A DNA stretch of 64,000 nt from positions 62,001 to 126,000 of the forward strand of contig BCHS01000009.1 in assembly GCA_039545275.1 (NCBI GenBank), written 5' to 3'. The DNA comes from Pseudomicrostroma phylloplanum. Its lineage: Eukaryota > Basidiomycota > Exobasidiomycetes > Microstromatales. This document shows positions 1 to 11,087 of this stretch, piece by piece (the first letter of the stretch is position 1; each line of letters begins with the position of its first letter). Both the position numbers and the translations under genes were made by a program. Below the pieces are notes generated by a model. It did not search any database, was not told the DNA's origin, and was given only the letters and a program-made list of their open reading frames with translations.

Positions 1-1021
1 ATTTATGAACACGCTCCTCGTCTTGGGTCCACTGGTTTGGATCGCCGTCTCGACAGCTTTCGCGGCACTGGCCAATGTGCATTTCACCAATGCCTACGGT
101 GCCGCCCGAGCGCTGCAAAGACAGCTAGAGCAGCACCCAACGAGTTCAGCGGCCTTGACGGCGGCAAACCTCCAGCAGGCCCACTGGGGTTGGACAGAAT
201 ACCTCAAGGGTTTCGATTGTATCCGCATCAATGCCATTCTGTGGAACACCAGCACCACCATACTCATCTTCGCTCTTCTCGCTGTAGGGTCGCGCATCTG
301 TCGCATCCTCCACCGTCAGCTGCAAGAATGTTCGAAGAGTCCGCACATCAAGTACACGACTCGAGAGGCGGCGGCAAAGGTGCGCTATCTCCGCGAGTCA
401 GTATTCATCCTCGGTGGTTTCTACATGGTGATAGCTCTGACCGGCGTCGTTCTGGTGGTCAGCATGAGCAGAACCGCTCACGCGCTGTCCAAGGGCATCG
501 TTCAAGAGTCGTTGGAGGCATTTAGGATCTGCCAAGTATTCTTCATGTGGACAGTGGCCATCGATGGCACTGGCGCCATAGCTCTGTTTAGTGGCAGAGT
601 GTTTGCTGCCGCGTCCATTGACGCAATCGAGAAGAAACGCGCTATTGCCTTTGGCAAGCGAGCGGCAAATCCGGACATCGAGGCCGCTAACGCCGCCGCC
701 GATGAGGAAGGTAAAGATGCTTGGGCAGAAACAGGACTCAAGCGGACGTCTGGCATCTTCAATAGTGCCAGGGGCAGCCGTTCGAAAGCCTCGCAGCCCT
801 GCGCCTCGATGACGGCGTCGGGTGTCAAGGTGGATGTAGAGGAGGAAACGGTCATGGACGTAGCCGATCTCGACGCGGTCAGTACCTACAAGAGCAGTGG
901 CTCCTCTAGTGCAAATTCGACACCGGTGTCGCTCCTCGCCAAGCTCCCCATTACATCACCTAGCATTGCCGGTCCTGCCCTGCCGTCCATGGAAGAGGAA
1001 AAACAAGAAGTGCGTCCATGA
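1..1021 (+). CDS. Polytopic membrane protein, paralogue 1 (5' truncated by window)
   Basis: I do not recognise this family. The reading frame is open from the window edge and ends at TGA 1019-1021; the 5' part lies outside. At least four hydrophobic segments are visible (near residues 4-27, 70-97, 128-155 and 175-202 counted from the ATG at 5), followed by a hydrophilic tail of about 130 residues. It aligns without gaps over long stretches with the next gene: the membrane segment GPLVWIAVSTAFAALA matches GPLVWVAITTAFAALA, and the tail motifs ALKRTSGI, CASMT.SGV.VDVEEE and VMDVADLDA are shared. The ATG at 5 is internal, because the paralogue has about 200 residues before it. The two genes are a tandem duplication. 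A receptor-like role is possible from the topology of the complete copy but is not shown. Confidence 0.8.
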   Translation, partial: FMNTLLVLGPLVWIAVSTAFAALANVHFTNAYGAARALQRQLEQHPTSSAALTAANLQQAHWGWTEYLKGFDCIRINAILWNTSTTILIFALLAVGSRICRILHRQLQECSKSPHIKYTTREAAAKVRYLRESVFILGGFYMVIALTGVVLVVSMSRTAHALSKGIVQESLEAFRICQVFFMWTVAIDGTGAIALFSGRVFAAASIDAIEKKRAIAFGKRAANPDIEAANAAADEEGKDAWAETGLKRTSGIFNSARGSRSKASQPCASMTASGVKVDVEEETVMDVADLDAVSTYKSSGSSSANSTPVSLLAKLPITSPSIAGPALPSMEEEKQEVRP

Positions 1022-2004
1022 GACCGGTAGGGTGTAAATAAAGCGAGGGTGTTTCTTTTTCCAAGTCGTTCGACTCTTTGCTCCATTACTACGACATCAA
1101 GTCGTCGAGAATTATGTGGGCCCCTCTCGGTGTGGGCGTCACTATACATGAGTCATTCAGCGACATCTGGGCCCCTCCTATCGAGGGCGCCGCTATAAGA
1201 TCAGACACATCTCTGCGCATCATGGCCTTCTATATCGTCTCTTCACCTACTTGTACATTAGTCTACCATTACTATTCGTAGCGTCATCGTTGTTATCCAT
1301 GTCATGCCCCGGCCTTTGCCCGACCTGCTGCACCGAAGCTTGTCAGATGTCAGGAAGCGAGTGCCCGGGGGCGTCGCGTCTGCATGTCGCGCATACTCCG
1401 CCCGGGCTCCCACGCCACACAACAAGCCACGCAGCCTCGCCGGCCTTGCTCCGAGCGGTGGGTCGGGGATTACGCTGGGTTGCTCTACCTACCTCGGCCC
1501 GCCTTGCACAACTCCATGCGGCCCGGTCGGTCGTGGCGATGACACATCGGTGGAGCTCGTCGATGTTGACCATCACAATCGCCCGCCGCCGCTTGGACCT
1601 TGATTCAGCGCCAGCGGCCCCTTTTCATATCTCCACACACACATCGGCGTTTGCCAGTGACCTCTCGGCCGGCTCTGCCATCACACGCTTTGGCAGTCCA
1701 TCGTACTGCTGTTTCTTTCACCCAATCTTTGCACGTCTATTTCTACTAGTCTATCACCATTACCACTACCTACACCCACTTCACAGTCATTATCACTATC
1801 ATCATCAGTAGCGTCTAACGCTCCCTCACACCGCGAGCGCATCATTCTGCTTCCTTGGCGGCTGGCCGTCGTATCGTAAGTTAGCATCGATTGGTCTCCA
1901 TCGGCCCATTTCCTCGGCTGCTTCTGCTAGCGTCCGGACGGGAGTCCTTCTCCAGGCTCCCAAATTACCCGCACCCAACGTCAGACGGACTGCAGCTATC
2001 AGTC
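1022..2004. other. Intergenic region between the tandem paralogues
   Basis: I see no convincing gene. The first part is the 3' flank of paralogue 1, and it resembles the 3' flank of paralogue 2: a CTCTTCA...GTACAT.AGTCT...CATTACTA string near 1238-1277 recurs near 3888-3921. The remainder is pyrimidine-rich, with CAC/ATCAC-rich sequence around 1745-1810, and probably holds the promoter of the gene starting at 2005. Confidence 0.55.
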
Positions 2005-3736
2005 ATGTCTTTACAGACTCCCCCAGTTGAGCTAACGCTGGCTGGCCTCGTGCAAGACTTGCTGGGTGTCCTCGATGCAAGCGCCGTCACCGCCCCCAGA
2101 AGATCGCAAATTGCCATTGTGGTCCTGACTGGGGCCATGGCTCTTGCCTCTCGTGAGTAAGCACGGCCGGCAGTTGCCGCAAGGGCGGCGCTGTCGCAAT
2201 CAACTAATACGAAACCAACAGGAACTAACCCCAGCGCCCTCGCCGTCGTCGACCCCCCACACAGCACTCATCTTCTACCATCTATGGGCCACGGGCAAGT
2301 TGTGGTTCTTTCGCCTGCAAAAAAGACCTCAAGGGACATACATTGTGGTGAGTCACCAGTCGATCCTGAGAGCTTGGGAGGACCAAGACTTCGATGTGCG
2401 GCTTTGCACCGTATCCGGCCTCTCACACATCCTCCTACCTGTGCGCGCCTCTTCGCTACAGGCTCACCCTCTTACGGTGTTCTCTGCAGTTCTGTCCTCG
2501 GTAGGGATCCTTGTTCTCGGCTGCATCATCGTCAAGTACAAGTATGCAGGCGCATCGCTTACGCCTCAGGCTCTGCCCACATACACCGCGGTCGTGCTGA
2601 CCTCGTGGATCGTACTTCCGCTTTGCGCTATGTACACCATCCTCGGCACAATCTCCGCCATCCCTGAGTCCGACAACGCGGGAAATACCTGGCATCACAA
2701 GATGCGGCGCATCCTCGGCGGTCCACTGTTCATGAACATGCTCTACACGCTGGGCCCACTTGTTTGGGTCGCCATCACCACAGCCTTTGCGGCATTGGCC
2801 CATGTGCACTTTGACAATGCCTACAACGCCTCGCGAATGCTACAACAGCAACTGGCGCAGACATCCGAACCTTCTGCAGCGGCGACGGCGGCGCAGCTCG
2901 AGCTAGGTTTCTGGGCATGGAAGCAATTCCTTGCGGGCTTCCAGTGCATCCGCATCATCGCTATCCTCTGGGCAGTCAATGTCTTGGTCGTTGTCATCTC
3001 GCTCCTGGTTGTCGGCGGGCGCATCTGCCACATCCTCAGAAGTCAGCTGCAAGACTGGAAAACAGGCCCTCAAACCGAGCATACCCCCGAACAGGTGGCA
3101 GAGAAGATGCGCTATCTCCGGGAGTCGATCATCACCCTCGGCAGCTTCTACATCTTGATGGCCATCAGCGGCACCATCCTCATCGTCAGCATGAGCGTCA
3201 CCGCGCATCGTCTCTTCAATAGCGATGTGGCGGAAGCATCGGATGCTTACAGAATCGGCCAGCTCGTCTTCATGTGGGTGGTGGCAATCAATGGCACAGG
3301 TCTCACACTCCTTCTCAGTGGCAGAGTCTTCGCTGCCGCCTCCGTTGGCGCCATCGAGAGGAAACCCGTGACGGCCAGCATGCTTCGACGACGACGAGCG
3401 ACCGTGACTGCCGAACCCCCTGACGCGGCGGTTGACGAAGAGAAGGCCGGGTGGGCGAATACGGCACTCAAACGGACGTCGGGCATTCTGAACTTACCCA
3501 AGGTCCGGGGCGGGAAGGCTGCACCACCTTGCGCCTCGATGACCACGTCAGGTGTCCAGGTGGATGTAGAGGAGGAGAGGGTGATGGACGTGGCTGATCT
3601 CGATGCGACGACCTCTGGCTCCAGGACTGCCAATTCGACACCCATGTCGCTCCTGACCAAACTTCCGAGCACATCCCCAAGCATCAACGTGGCTTCCGAG
3701 GTGGATAAAGAAACGTTGCCCCCGTGGGAACGATAG
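2005..3736 (+). CDS. Polytopic (candidate 7-TM) membrane protein, paralogue 2
   Basis: Proposed join 2005-2152, 2235-2347, 2462-3736, giving 511 aa. Intron 1 (2153-2234) runs from GTGAGTAAG through an ACTAATAC branch-like site to CCCCAG. Intron 2 (2348-2461) runs from GTGAGT to CTACAG and is phase 0. Both keep the frame, though intron 1's acceptor is less certain because an earlier AACAG is out of frame. I count about seven hydrophobic segments: one in exon 1, then about six between residues 88 and 365. A long Ser/Thr-rich hydrophilic tail with acidic VDVEEE and DVADLD stretches follows. The layout resembles a 7-TM receptor with a cytoplasmic tail, but I see no pheromone-receptor or other GPCR signature. 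It is the intact member of the tandem pair. Confidence 0.75.
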
Positions 3737-4018
3737 AAGAAAGCTACGCACGATCTTCCTACCTTTCGAGTCTTCGCACGCGCTTGCCTATTTTCATTTG
3801 TACAATAATTCTTGGGCCCAGTTTCCTCCGGGCTCCAATACAGTGCCATGCACCATTTCTGCACGTTTACTTCTCTACATTGTCTCTTCATATATCTGTA
3901 CATCAGTCTTTTCATTACTAGTCAAGGCATCATCGCTGTCATATGTCGCCCTCGCAGTGCCAATACAAATACAATCCAGTACTCTCCCATTGAATGGTCC
4001 CCGGTCCAGTTCGCCTTC

Positions 4019-5449
4019 CTATCCAGTAGTGGCACCCGTTGTCCCACTGGCCAGTAGTGTTTTCCGATAACGACTAACGACAATGGCGAGTGCTCCAGGC
4101 ACGAACATCATGCAGCCAGTGAAGATGACCAGACCACGGAATCCACCCAGTCCATAGAGGCGGAAGCTGGTCCCCTTTTCGGCATCGTAGATGGTTCCGG
4201 CGATCAGCGGGAAGAGGACGACGGCGATTCCCCTGAGGAAGATCAGGGCGAGGTAGACGGTCGAGGTCTCCTGGTTGGCCATAGAGGAGATGTCCTTTGC
4301 CGCTGGTGTCAAGAAGGTGGTGAATCCACCCGCGGTGGCGCCGAATACTAGAGTGAAGATGATGAGGAGGACTAGTGAATTGGAGAAACCCCAGAGGAAG
4401 AATGCAGAGAGAGCACTGATGGTAGCGCAGATGGACATGAGTACCGGGGTGCTGAGGGCGTCGATCAGGCGGCCAATGGTGAGGAAGCTTATGAAGGCGC
4501 AGGCATTGAATGCGGACAGGATACCCGTACCCGTGGCAGTGCTGAAGCCAAGCGACGTGGTGTACGAAGAGAGGTACAGGCTCACTGTGTTGAAAGCGCC
4601 GGCGTGGAAGACCAGGATGCCAATGTAGAGCAGGGACAAGGGCCGGAGCAAGACTCTGAGGCCGTCTGGAGCCAGAGAGCGCAACAAAGAACGGCGAGGT
4701 TCGGCATCCCTGGATGGAATGGGCAGTCGAGGTCGGATGAGGTATATGGCGATGCACATCAGCACAAGGGTATAGGCGGCTTGAATGCGTACGGTCCAGG
4801 CAAAGCCGACGCGTTGCAGCAAGGCATTGATGATGAGGGGAAAGACGGTACCGCCTACAGCGCTGCCAGCGTAGATGACTCCGCTTGCTGTGCCTCTCCT
4901 CTTGTCGAACCATTGAGGGAGCCAGAGGATCACGGCGGTAAAGGTGATGCCGGCGGCTACACCGTAGATGATGCCTTGAAAGGCGATCAGGGCGCCAATG
5001 TTGTCCCCACAGAAGCTGGCGATGATGAGGGACACGACCGCAATGAGAATCGTGCACATCGATGTGCGCTTGATCAAGTGTGGATTGGTGCGGAAGAAAC
5101 CACGGGTGAGGAGTGGGGAGAAGTGCAGCCCGGCCAAGACCAAGGTACCCACGGCTGAGGTGGCTGCCGGAGACGCTTTGCCATAGAGGGCCGAGGCAGG
5201 ATTATGCGTGTGGTACTCTTGGAACACTCCGTAGGCATAGGCACCTCCCCAAGTAGTCGTCTCAAATAGGAAGCTGGCAAAAAGGTAAGTGTATGCGCCT
5301 CGACCTCTGTCTAGAGGAGGTAAGTTGCCGCCATCGTACTCTTGGCTAGCTTCTTGGGACCCAGAGGGTGGGGGAGTCAGGGACGGCGTTCCTTCTAGGG
5401 ACTCGAGTGCGAGAGTTTCGACTGGCGCTGGGGCTGCAGTCTTGGCCAT
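4019..5449 (-). CDS. MFS transporter, monocarboxylate permease-like
   Basis: Single exon, 476 aa. The start is taken at ATG 5449 because a typical cytoplasmic N-terminus (MAKTAAPAPVET) leads into the first membrane helix. Twelve helices are expected. Typical features of the fungal monocarboxylate-porter-like (MCT/Mch) branch of the major facilitator superfamily are FETTTWGGAYAYGVFQEY in helix 1, IYGVAAGITF in helix 4, and FDKRRGTASGVIYAGSAVGG after the central Arg/Lys motif. Members move small organic acids or related anions across the plasma or organelle membrane with protons. The substrate cannot be read from sequence, and yeast Mch proteins are not proven monocarboxylate carriers. It is transcribed divergently from the auxin-efflux-family gene at 6134. 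Confidence 0.85.
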   Translation of the reverse strand: MAKTAAPAPVETLALESLEGTPSLTPPPSGSQEASQEYDGGNLPPLDRGRGAYTYLFASFLFETTTWGGAYAYGVFQEYHTHNPASALYGKASPAATSAVGTLVLAGLHFSPLLTRGFFRTNPHLIKRTSMCTILIAVVSLIIASFCGDNIGALIAFQGIIYGVAAGITFTAVILWLPQWFDKRRGTASGVIYAGSAVGGTVFPLIINALLQRVGFAWTVRIQAAYTLVLMCIAIYLIRPRLPIPSRDAEPRRSLLRSLAPDGLRVLLRPLSLLYIGILVFHAGAFNTVSLYLSSYTTSLGFSTATGTGILSAFNACAFISFLTIGRLIDALSTPVLMSICATISALSAFFLWGFSNSLVLLIIFTLVFGATAGGFTTFLTPAAKDISSMANQETSTVYLALIFLRGIAVVLFPLIAGTIYDAEKGTSFRLYGLGGFRGLVIFTGCMMFVPGALAIVVSRYRKTLLASGTTGATTG

Positions 5450-6133
5450 GAGTGAGCGGCGATGAGGAGAACGATGGTTAGTCGTCCTAGATGGTATGTG
5501 ACGATGGTGAGTATTGCTTGGGTGACCTTCTTCCTGCCTTATACTTTGAAATCCTTCGGTGGTGCCCCGCTCTCCTCGGCAAAGGGCCGTCGTCTGCCCT
5601 GCATGACTCGGCCCGCCCTTATCGCGTCCCGTGCCATTCACTTCCGTTCCGATCCTCCCCCATCTTCCTCCACCCTCGCCTTGGCATCTCCGCCCAGCGC
5701 ACGACCCCTCGGGCTGCTGCTTCTGCTTCGGGACGCACAGCCACCTTGGCAGAATTATCGTCATCGCTACTCACTCCTTCCCATCACCATAACCTCACCC
5801 TTGGCCCGCAGCTCCCCGATTTGAGAGTAGCATAGGAGTGCTCGCCACAGCTAGCAGTTCGCCTGACCTCAGGCACCGTCAATCGGACTGAGCTCGTCAC
5901 AAGGCGGGCGCAGTACGCCATCGATTGCTCGCACAACAATCGCACGACGCCAAAAATTCCCCCCAGCGACGCCGAACCATTGCTCGCAGACAATTATCAG
6001 GAGCGCCATCCTCTCCTGATAGCATAGCCTCCATATCTACCTGCCTACGGCTCTTGAGTCCCAACAAATTCCCTTTTCCCCACCACATTCTGTATTCGTC
6101 TCAACAGCTGCTTTCCTCACCCCACCTGCCACC
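5450..6133. promoter_or_regulatory. Shared divergent promoter region
   Basis: This 684-bp region separates two divergently transcribed transporter genes. No clear TATA box is seen. The stretch just before 6134 is pyrimidine-rich, and the start there lies in an ideal GCCACCATGG context. No other feature recognised. Confidence 0.5.
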
Positions 6134-8050
6134 ATGGCCCACTTTCTCTCGAACAGGGCGACTGATGCAGCCGTCCATGTGGTCGCCAACGACCACACCT
6201 CTGCCGGCGCACCCGTCTGGGAGCTCGTCAAGGTCACCGCAGCCTCCATCACCGAAGTCGTCATCCTCAGCTCAGTCGGCTACATACTAGCCCGCAGAGG
6301 CATCATCGACAAGAAGACGCAGACCAAGATCAACAAGATGAACGTCTCCTTCTTCACACCCGCCCTCCTCTTCTCAAAGGTGGCATTTACACTCAACCCA
6401 CATAGGCTGGCCGAATTGTTCATCGTACCCATTGGCTTCGTGATGGTGACCTTTGTCTCCACTGCCGCCGCTTGGACTCTGTCTGGGGTCACACGACTCT
6501 CCAAGGCGCAGAGGAACTTTGCAATCGCCTGCGCTATCTCCCCCAATTCGAACTCTCTGCCGGTAGCCTTGATGCAGGCGCTCGTGATGGAGGTTCCTCA
6601 GCTCCACTGGGACGAAGAGGGAGAACCAGAGGACACCGTCGATGGAATGCTCGGTAGGGCCCTGACCTACCTGGTCCTCTTCTCCACCTTGGGCATGTTC
6701 CTGCGCTGGAGCGTTGGTGCTTCCCTCCTGAGCACAGTGGAAGACGACGAACAGGGAATAGAGGAAGATCGGCAGATCGCTTCCGGCACCGTACACTCGC
6801 AAGTCCCTACTGGCCGCATCGTCCACTTCGACGGAGCGGATGACGCAGAGGCCAATGCCGCCTCCAATGGCGTTCCCTCGATTCAAGTTCAGCAGCCCTC
6901 GGATGACGGTACACCCAGAGCTCCGCCCGAGCCCCTCACTGACGGTGGAGATCCACCTATCCCTCGATCGCCGACTGGCCAGGCAAGAAATGGACCACCG
7001 GCATGGGCAAGATCTTTCCCCAACTCGCCCTCAGCCTCTCGACCGGGCAGTGTGTACAGGGACGATGAAGATGCCGACAGCGATGTGCCGCCTCTACAAC
7101 TCCCTCCTCCCTCAGGCTGGACAAAGTTTAGGCGCTTCACCTCTGCAATCTTCTACAAGGTCATCGTCGTACCAGCCAAGACGATCAACTCCTTTATGAC
7201 GGCTCCCCTATGGGCGGCCACCGCATCGCTTGTAGTTGCGATGATCCAGCCCCTTCAGCGCTTCCTGGGGGCCGTGTCGCCCCTCGTCGGTGCACTGCAG
7301 ACAGCAGGAGCTTGCTCCATTCCTCTGACCATGGTCGTCCTGGGAGCCTACTTCATCGAGGAGAAGAGCGCAGTCAGCGATATGAACAAGGCCGATGTCA
7401 GGGCAAGGCAAGCGGAAGCCAGTGCGAGGACGGAAGCGACAGCCGAGCCTGAACAGCCTCCTCCAACACACAAGCCTTTGGACAAGTCGGCCAGCCCTGC
7501 TTACCCGTGGATGAAGCACGCTTGGCAGCGGCGAGGAAGCGGTGAAGCTGCTACCATTGAGTCTGCCGTCACCACAGACGACGAAGATGCTGCTGGGGCT
7601 TCAGGCCAGCCCTCTACACACGAGCGTCAGACCTGGCCGATGAACCGCCTGCGCCGTTCCTCTTCTGATCGACGCCGACGAGCGGCACAAATGACCCCGG
7701 TGGAGAAGCTCAAGGCGCACAAGGCCACAATGGAGCGCCGCACCATCTTTGTGGCCGTTGTCTCGCGGATGTTCATCACCCCCTTGGTGCTGATCCCAGC
7801 CATTGCATGGTACGCCATTGCGACGCACTCCAATGTTGTCGATGACCCAGTCTTCATCACATCGGCATGCCTCATCGTTGGCTCCCCGCCGGCGCTGACC
7901 CTGGCACAGATTACCAGTCAGAAGGCTACAGGCAATAGCGGCTTTGAGAGGCTGATCTCGAGGACCATCTTTGTCTCGTATGCCATCTTTGCTGCGCCCA
8001 CTACCATCCTGTTGGTGCTGGCCGCCCTGTTGATTGCTCAGAACGACTGA
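6134..8050 (+). CDS. Auxin efflux carrier (PIN-like, Mem_trans) family protein
   Basis: Single exon, 638 aa, with ATG in a strong GCCACCATGG context. The architecture is characteristic of the family. An N-terminal block of membrane helices (about residues 20-200, including FFTPALLFSKVAF and SPNSNSLPVALMQAL) is followed by a long hydrophilic loop rich in Pro, Ser and acid. Two helical stretches (about 345-420), a second charged loop and a C-terminal block with SPPALTLAQIT come after. The FFTPALLF and SPPALTLAQI motifs match fungal Ecm3/YNL095C-type members, which usually sit in the ER or other endomembranes. Transport of auxin itself should not be assumed in a fungus. The central loops probably carry regulatory phosphorylation sites. 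Confidence 0.88.
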   Translation: MAHFLSNRATDAAVHVVANDHTSAGAPVWELVKVTAASITEVVILSSVGYILARRGIIDKKTQTKINKMNVSFFTPALLFSKVAFTLNPHRLAELFIVPIGFVMVTFVSTAAAWTLSGVTRLSKAQRNFAIACAISPNSNSLPVALMQALVMEVPQLHWDEEGEPEDTVDGMLGRALTYLVLFSTLGMFLRWSVGASLLSTVEDDEQGIEEDRQIASGTVHSQVPTGRIVHFDGADDAEANAASNGVPSIQVQQPSDDGTPRAPPEPLTDGGDPPIPRSPTGQARNGPPAWARSFPNSPSASRPGSVYRDDEDADSDVPPLQLPPPSGWTKFRRFTSAIFYKVIVVPAKTINSFMTAPLWAATASLVVAMIQPLQRFLGAVSPLVGALQTAGACSIPLTMVVLGAYFIEEKSAVSDMNKADVRARQAEASARTEATAEPEQPPPTHKPLDKSASPAYPWMKHAWQRRGSGEAATIESAVTTDDEDAAGASGQPSTHERQTWPMNRLRRSSSDRRRRAAQMTPVEKLKAHKATMERRTIFVAVVSRMFITPLVLIPAIAWYAIATHSNVVDDPVFITSACLIVGSPPALTLAQITSQKATGNSGFERLISRTIFVSYAIFAAPTTILLVLAALLIAQND

Positions 8051-9418
8051 GGACACGGGCGAAGAAGGAGGTGGGTCAGGGAGAGAAAGGAGAAGCACAC
8101 GAGGGTGGTTGGGAATCCGCGCTGGCAGCGGTGGTGGATCCCGGGCTATCGAGTCTGATGAGGCAGCCCCTGCAAGCGGAGGAAGGGATGACGAGCCTAC
8201 GACGTGACCATGTGGATATAATGCTTTACTCATGTAGATTTCTTTCAACATCAACATCATCAACGCCTACTCCCATTGTGAATCACCTGAGCCGCTCCAC
8301 CGTCTACTGGCACTAGCGCCGCGCCCGTTGCCCAGCCGTTCTAGTGCTCTTCCCTGATCCGTACCCTGAACCTTCCACCTTAGCCCTATTCTTAGGCCAC
8401 TCCTTCCTCTACCATCCTCGGTACGATTATTCTATAGTATGTCCCACGAAACTTAGCATCGTCCCCGCCGTCTTTGACAAGCGACCTAAGGGCCAATTTC
8501 CTATATGTCCGTGGGCCTTTCTCATTTTGGAAAGGGGGAATCACCCCAGTCGACTTCTTCCCCGCCACGGTCCCTTCGAATGAAGTGACCTTGGCACCCT
8601 AACTTCCTAGAAGGGAATGAGAGGGTGTGGCATTGGCAGCTGAGAAAGAGAAAGAGCGGAACGAGAGCGAGAAGAATATCAGTGGCCTGTCTACGAGCAT
8701 TGGGGCCTTCTACTTTCGTATCCTTCCCTCTCTGCTCCCTTTGGGTGCTACTCACGGTTGCTTTTTTGATCGAGAAAAGAAAAGAAACCAAGGAAGGGGC
8801 CGATCCCAGGGCGAGGAATATATCCCTGCGTGCAGCAGCCAGAGGTCCGCGCGCAGAGGGGCGGACTGAGGCGCGAGGCAGAGGAGCTCAAGAGTCGGAC
8901 CGGCGGGGAGAAGCGAAGGAGAGGAGATGTGATGTAAACCATGAACGAACACTGAAGGATGCACACGATCGGGTCAAGTGAAGGAGCGAGGGGCAGGCAG
9001 CCAGAGAGCAACGCTGAGCTGAGTCAAGCCTAGGCACACAAGACTCGTACGCATGAACGACGAAGGCCGGAGCTACGACGCCGTGGATGCCTCCGCTTCT
9101 CACAGGAACGCCTTTGCCGTCGGGTTTTCAGGTCCGAGAATCGTCGAGTCAGGAACCAAGGACGTACAAAGCAGCGCCCGTGTGAACCTTGGCTGACCAG
9201 GGCTGCGAAACCAGAAGATCCTCTCGATTGCTTCGACTCAGGCCCCAGTCGTTCATCGCTCATCGTGGCTGGCATATAAGGGCAGTCCCTCGCTTGTCAC
9301 TTCCCCCAGACGGTCCCCTTCACCCATCTCACCATCTTTTTCCCACAGTCCTACCATCCTCTCACCTTCTCTCGACAGACGTCCTACTAAGTCACTCCTT
9401 TGCACCTACCAGCTCAAG
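8051..9418. other. Intergenic region of about 1.4 kb
   Basis: No gene supported; the open frames are short and of skewed composition. The left part is the 3' flank of the transporter gene. The middle (8620-8900) is purine-rich with GAGAAAGA-type runs. The right part is the promoter of the secreted-protein gene. Confidence 0.5.
9275..9280 (+). promoter_or_regulatory. TATA box of the secreted-protein gene
   Basis: TATAAG within GCATATAAGG lies 144 nt upstream of the ATG at 9419 and is followed by a long C/T-rich stretch, a common fungal core-promoter arrangement. Confidence 0.55.
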
Positions 9419-10492
9419 ATGCGCCCCTTCTCCAGCCTCCTCACCTTTGCTCTCGTGGCAGCCCTGACCACTACCGTCTGTCAAGCCCTGCCAGCCAGCC
9501 CATCCCAGCCTCAGAAGCCCCTCGCCGTCGACGTATTCGTCCCTCGCTTTGATGCTAGCATCCCTATCTCTGATGCACTCGCTCCCAATCACGCACCACA
9601 GTTCGAGGCTCTCCGCCCTAGGGCTACCGAAGCCGTCAACATCCCCGTCAGCCACCGGGCCGACATCGTCAGTCTTGCTAGCGAGAGCGAGGAGCTTGCT
9701 GAACGTAAGGAGACAAGCTTTCTCTGCGATGGTGAGTCGACCAGAGCACCGAATGCTCAGCTCCAGCGCCGATGCCAGTCCTGACCGCTCTCCTCCCCCT
9801 TCGCATGCACACAGCAAAGCACCTCTACAAGCGTCTCCTAGCCCTCAAGATCAAGATTGTCCTCATCAAGGTTCGCATCCAGGCTTACTTCGCCGGCGAA
9901 ATCTCCACCCACAAGATTGTCAAGGAGCTCCGTGTTGTCATCCACGAGATCAAGGAGACCACTGCCATCCTCAAGATCTACCAGTCTCAAGGCGTCTTCT
10001 TCGACTATGGGGTCACTGCCGAGTTTGGCATCGGCTTCAAGGTGCTCATGGATGAGATCTTCGAGGGCTTGCACGACATCTGCGCATACGTCTCGGCTTC
10101 GGACCTCGCCATCGACGGTGTCCTCCTGACTACCCTCAACGATCTCGTCTACCACACCTCAGTCTTTTGTAAGTCGTGCAGCTATTGATGATGCAGCCAG
10201 CGAGGTCCGGCTACTGACGGCATTGTCTTCCTCATCGCCGACATGACCAGTGAGCATCTTTGGTTGTGTAGTGCTCGGGTTCTTCAACTTCATCTGGCGA
10301 CCCCTTGCTGGCTTCTTCCATGTAAGTGCCAACAGCAGAAGGTTGAAGTCTTTGCGTAATCACTCACATCCTTACGCTTGCTGGCCTCGTTACTCTTCTC
10401 AGGTCTGCATCAAGCTTGGACTCAGCTTGAGCCCTTGCGAGCCCCTCCTCTCACCAATCGGTCTCGGAGGGCTCATCTGGGGCCACCTTTGA
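9419..10492 (+). CDS. Small secreted protein of unknown function
   Basis: Proposed join 9419-9731, 9815-10168, 10251-10321, 10403-10492, giving 275 aa. The three introns (83, 82 and 81 nt) all start GTGAGT or GTAAGT, end CAG, and keep one frame. The N-terminus (basic start, hydrophobic SLLTFALVAALTTTV core, then CQALPAS) is a textbook signal peptide cleaved near residue 23. The centre is predicted helical and rich in Ile, Lys and Leu (LYKRLLALKIKIVLIKVRI). The C-terminus is hydrophobic and Gly/Leu-rich, ending GLIWGHL. I recognise no domain. With a signal peptide and no catalytic motif, a surface protein or an effector-like secreted protein are both possible. A strong TATA box suggests regulated expression. 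Confidence 0.75.
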
Positions 10493-11087
10493 ATGAATCG
10501 CTCGCGCCAGAGAGGTATGTACGCACACAGCCTCGGCCACTATCCCCAACTCTCACGATGGCCTGCGCCACCACACACTCCGGGCGCCTGTCACAACGGC
10601 CCACGGCTCTCTGCCCCCGTCACTGTACTTTCTCTCATGAAGGGCACGCTCCCAGCGGCCCTCCACAACTTACCCAGCGCATCTTCTTCCCTGTTGTCCC
10701 TGTCTTCGTCGTCGTCGTCGTCGCCGCCCCGCCTCCTCGTTGTACATCTCGCTCGCCGCTGAACATTTTGAATGAACGACAATTGGCCGAAATGAGTCAT
10801 CGGGCGTTCATGAGCTCAGGCCGCCGTGCGTAGACGAAGGGGACGTGAGTGATCAATGAAGTGAAGCTGCAGTGGCGACGATGCTGCACCTATTGAGCTG
10901 GCTGACTGGCTGGGTGTGAGGCTGCAGGCACCTTCAAATTCTGAATCAAGCAAATTCTGAAGCAAGTTTGCCGGCGGCTTGCACGCTAGCCATGCCGGCA
11001 TCGCTGTGGTCCTTCCCCACCCCTGCGCCTGTCCAGATAGAGATTGTGCGCCGGCACACCAGCCTGGTCGGTCCCCGAGGGGCGCCA

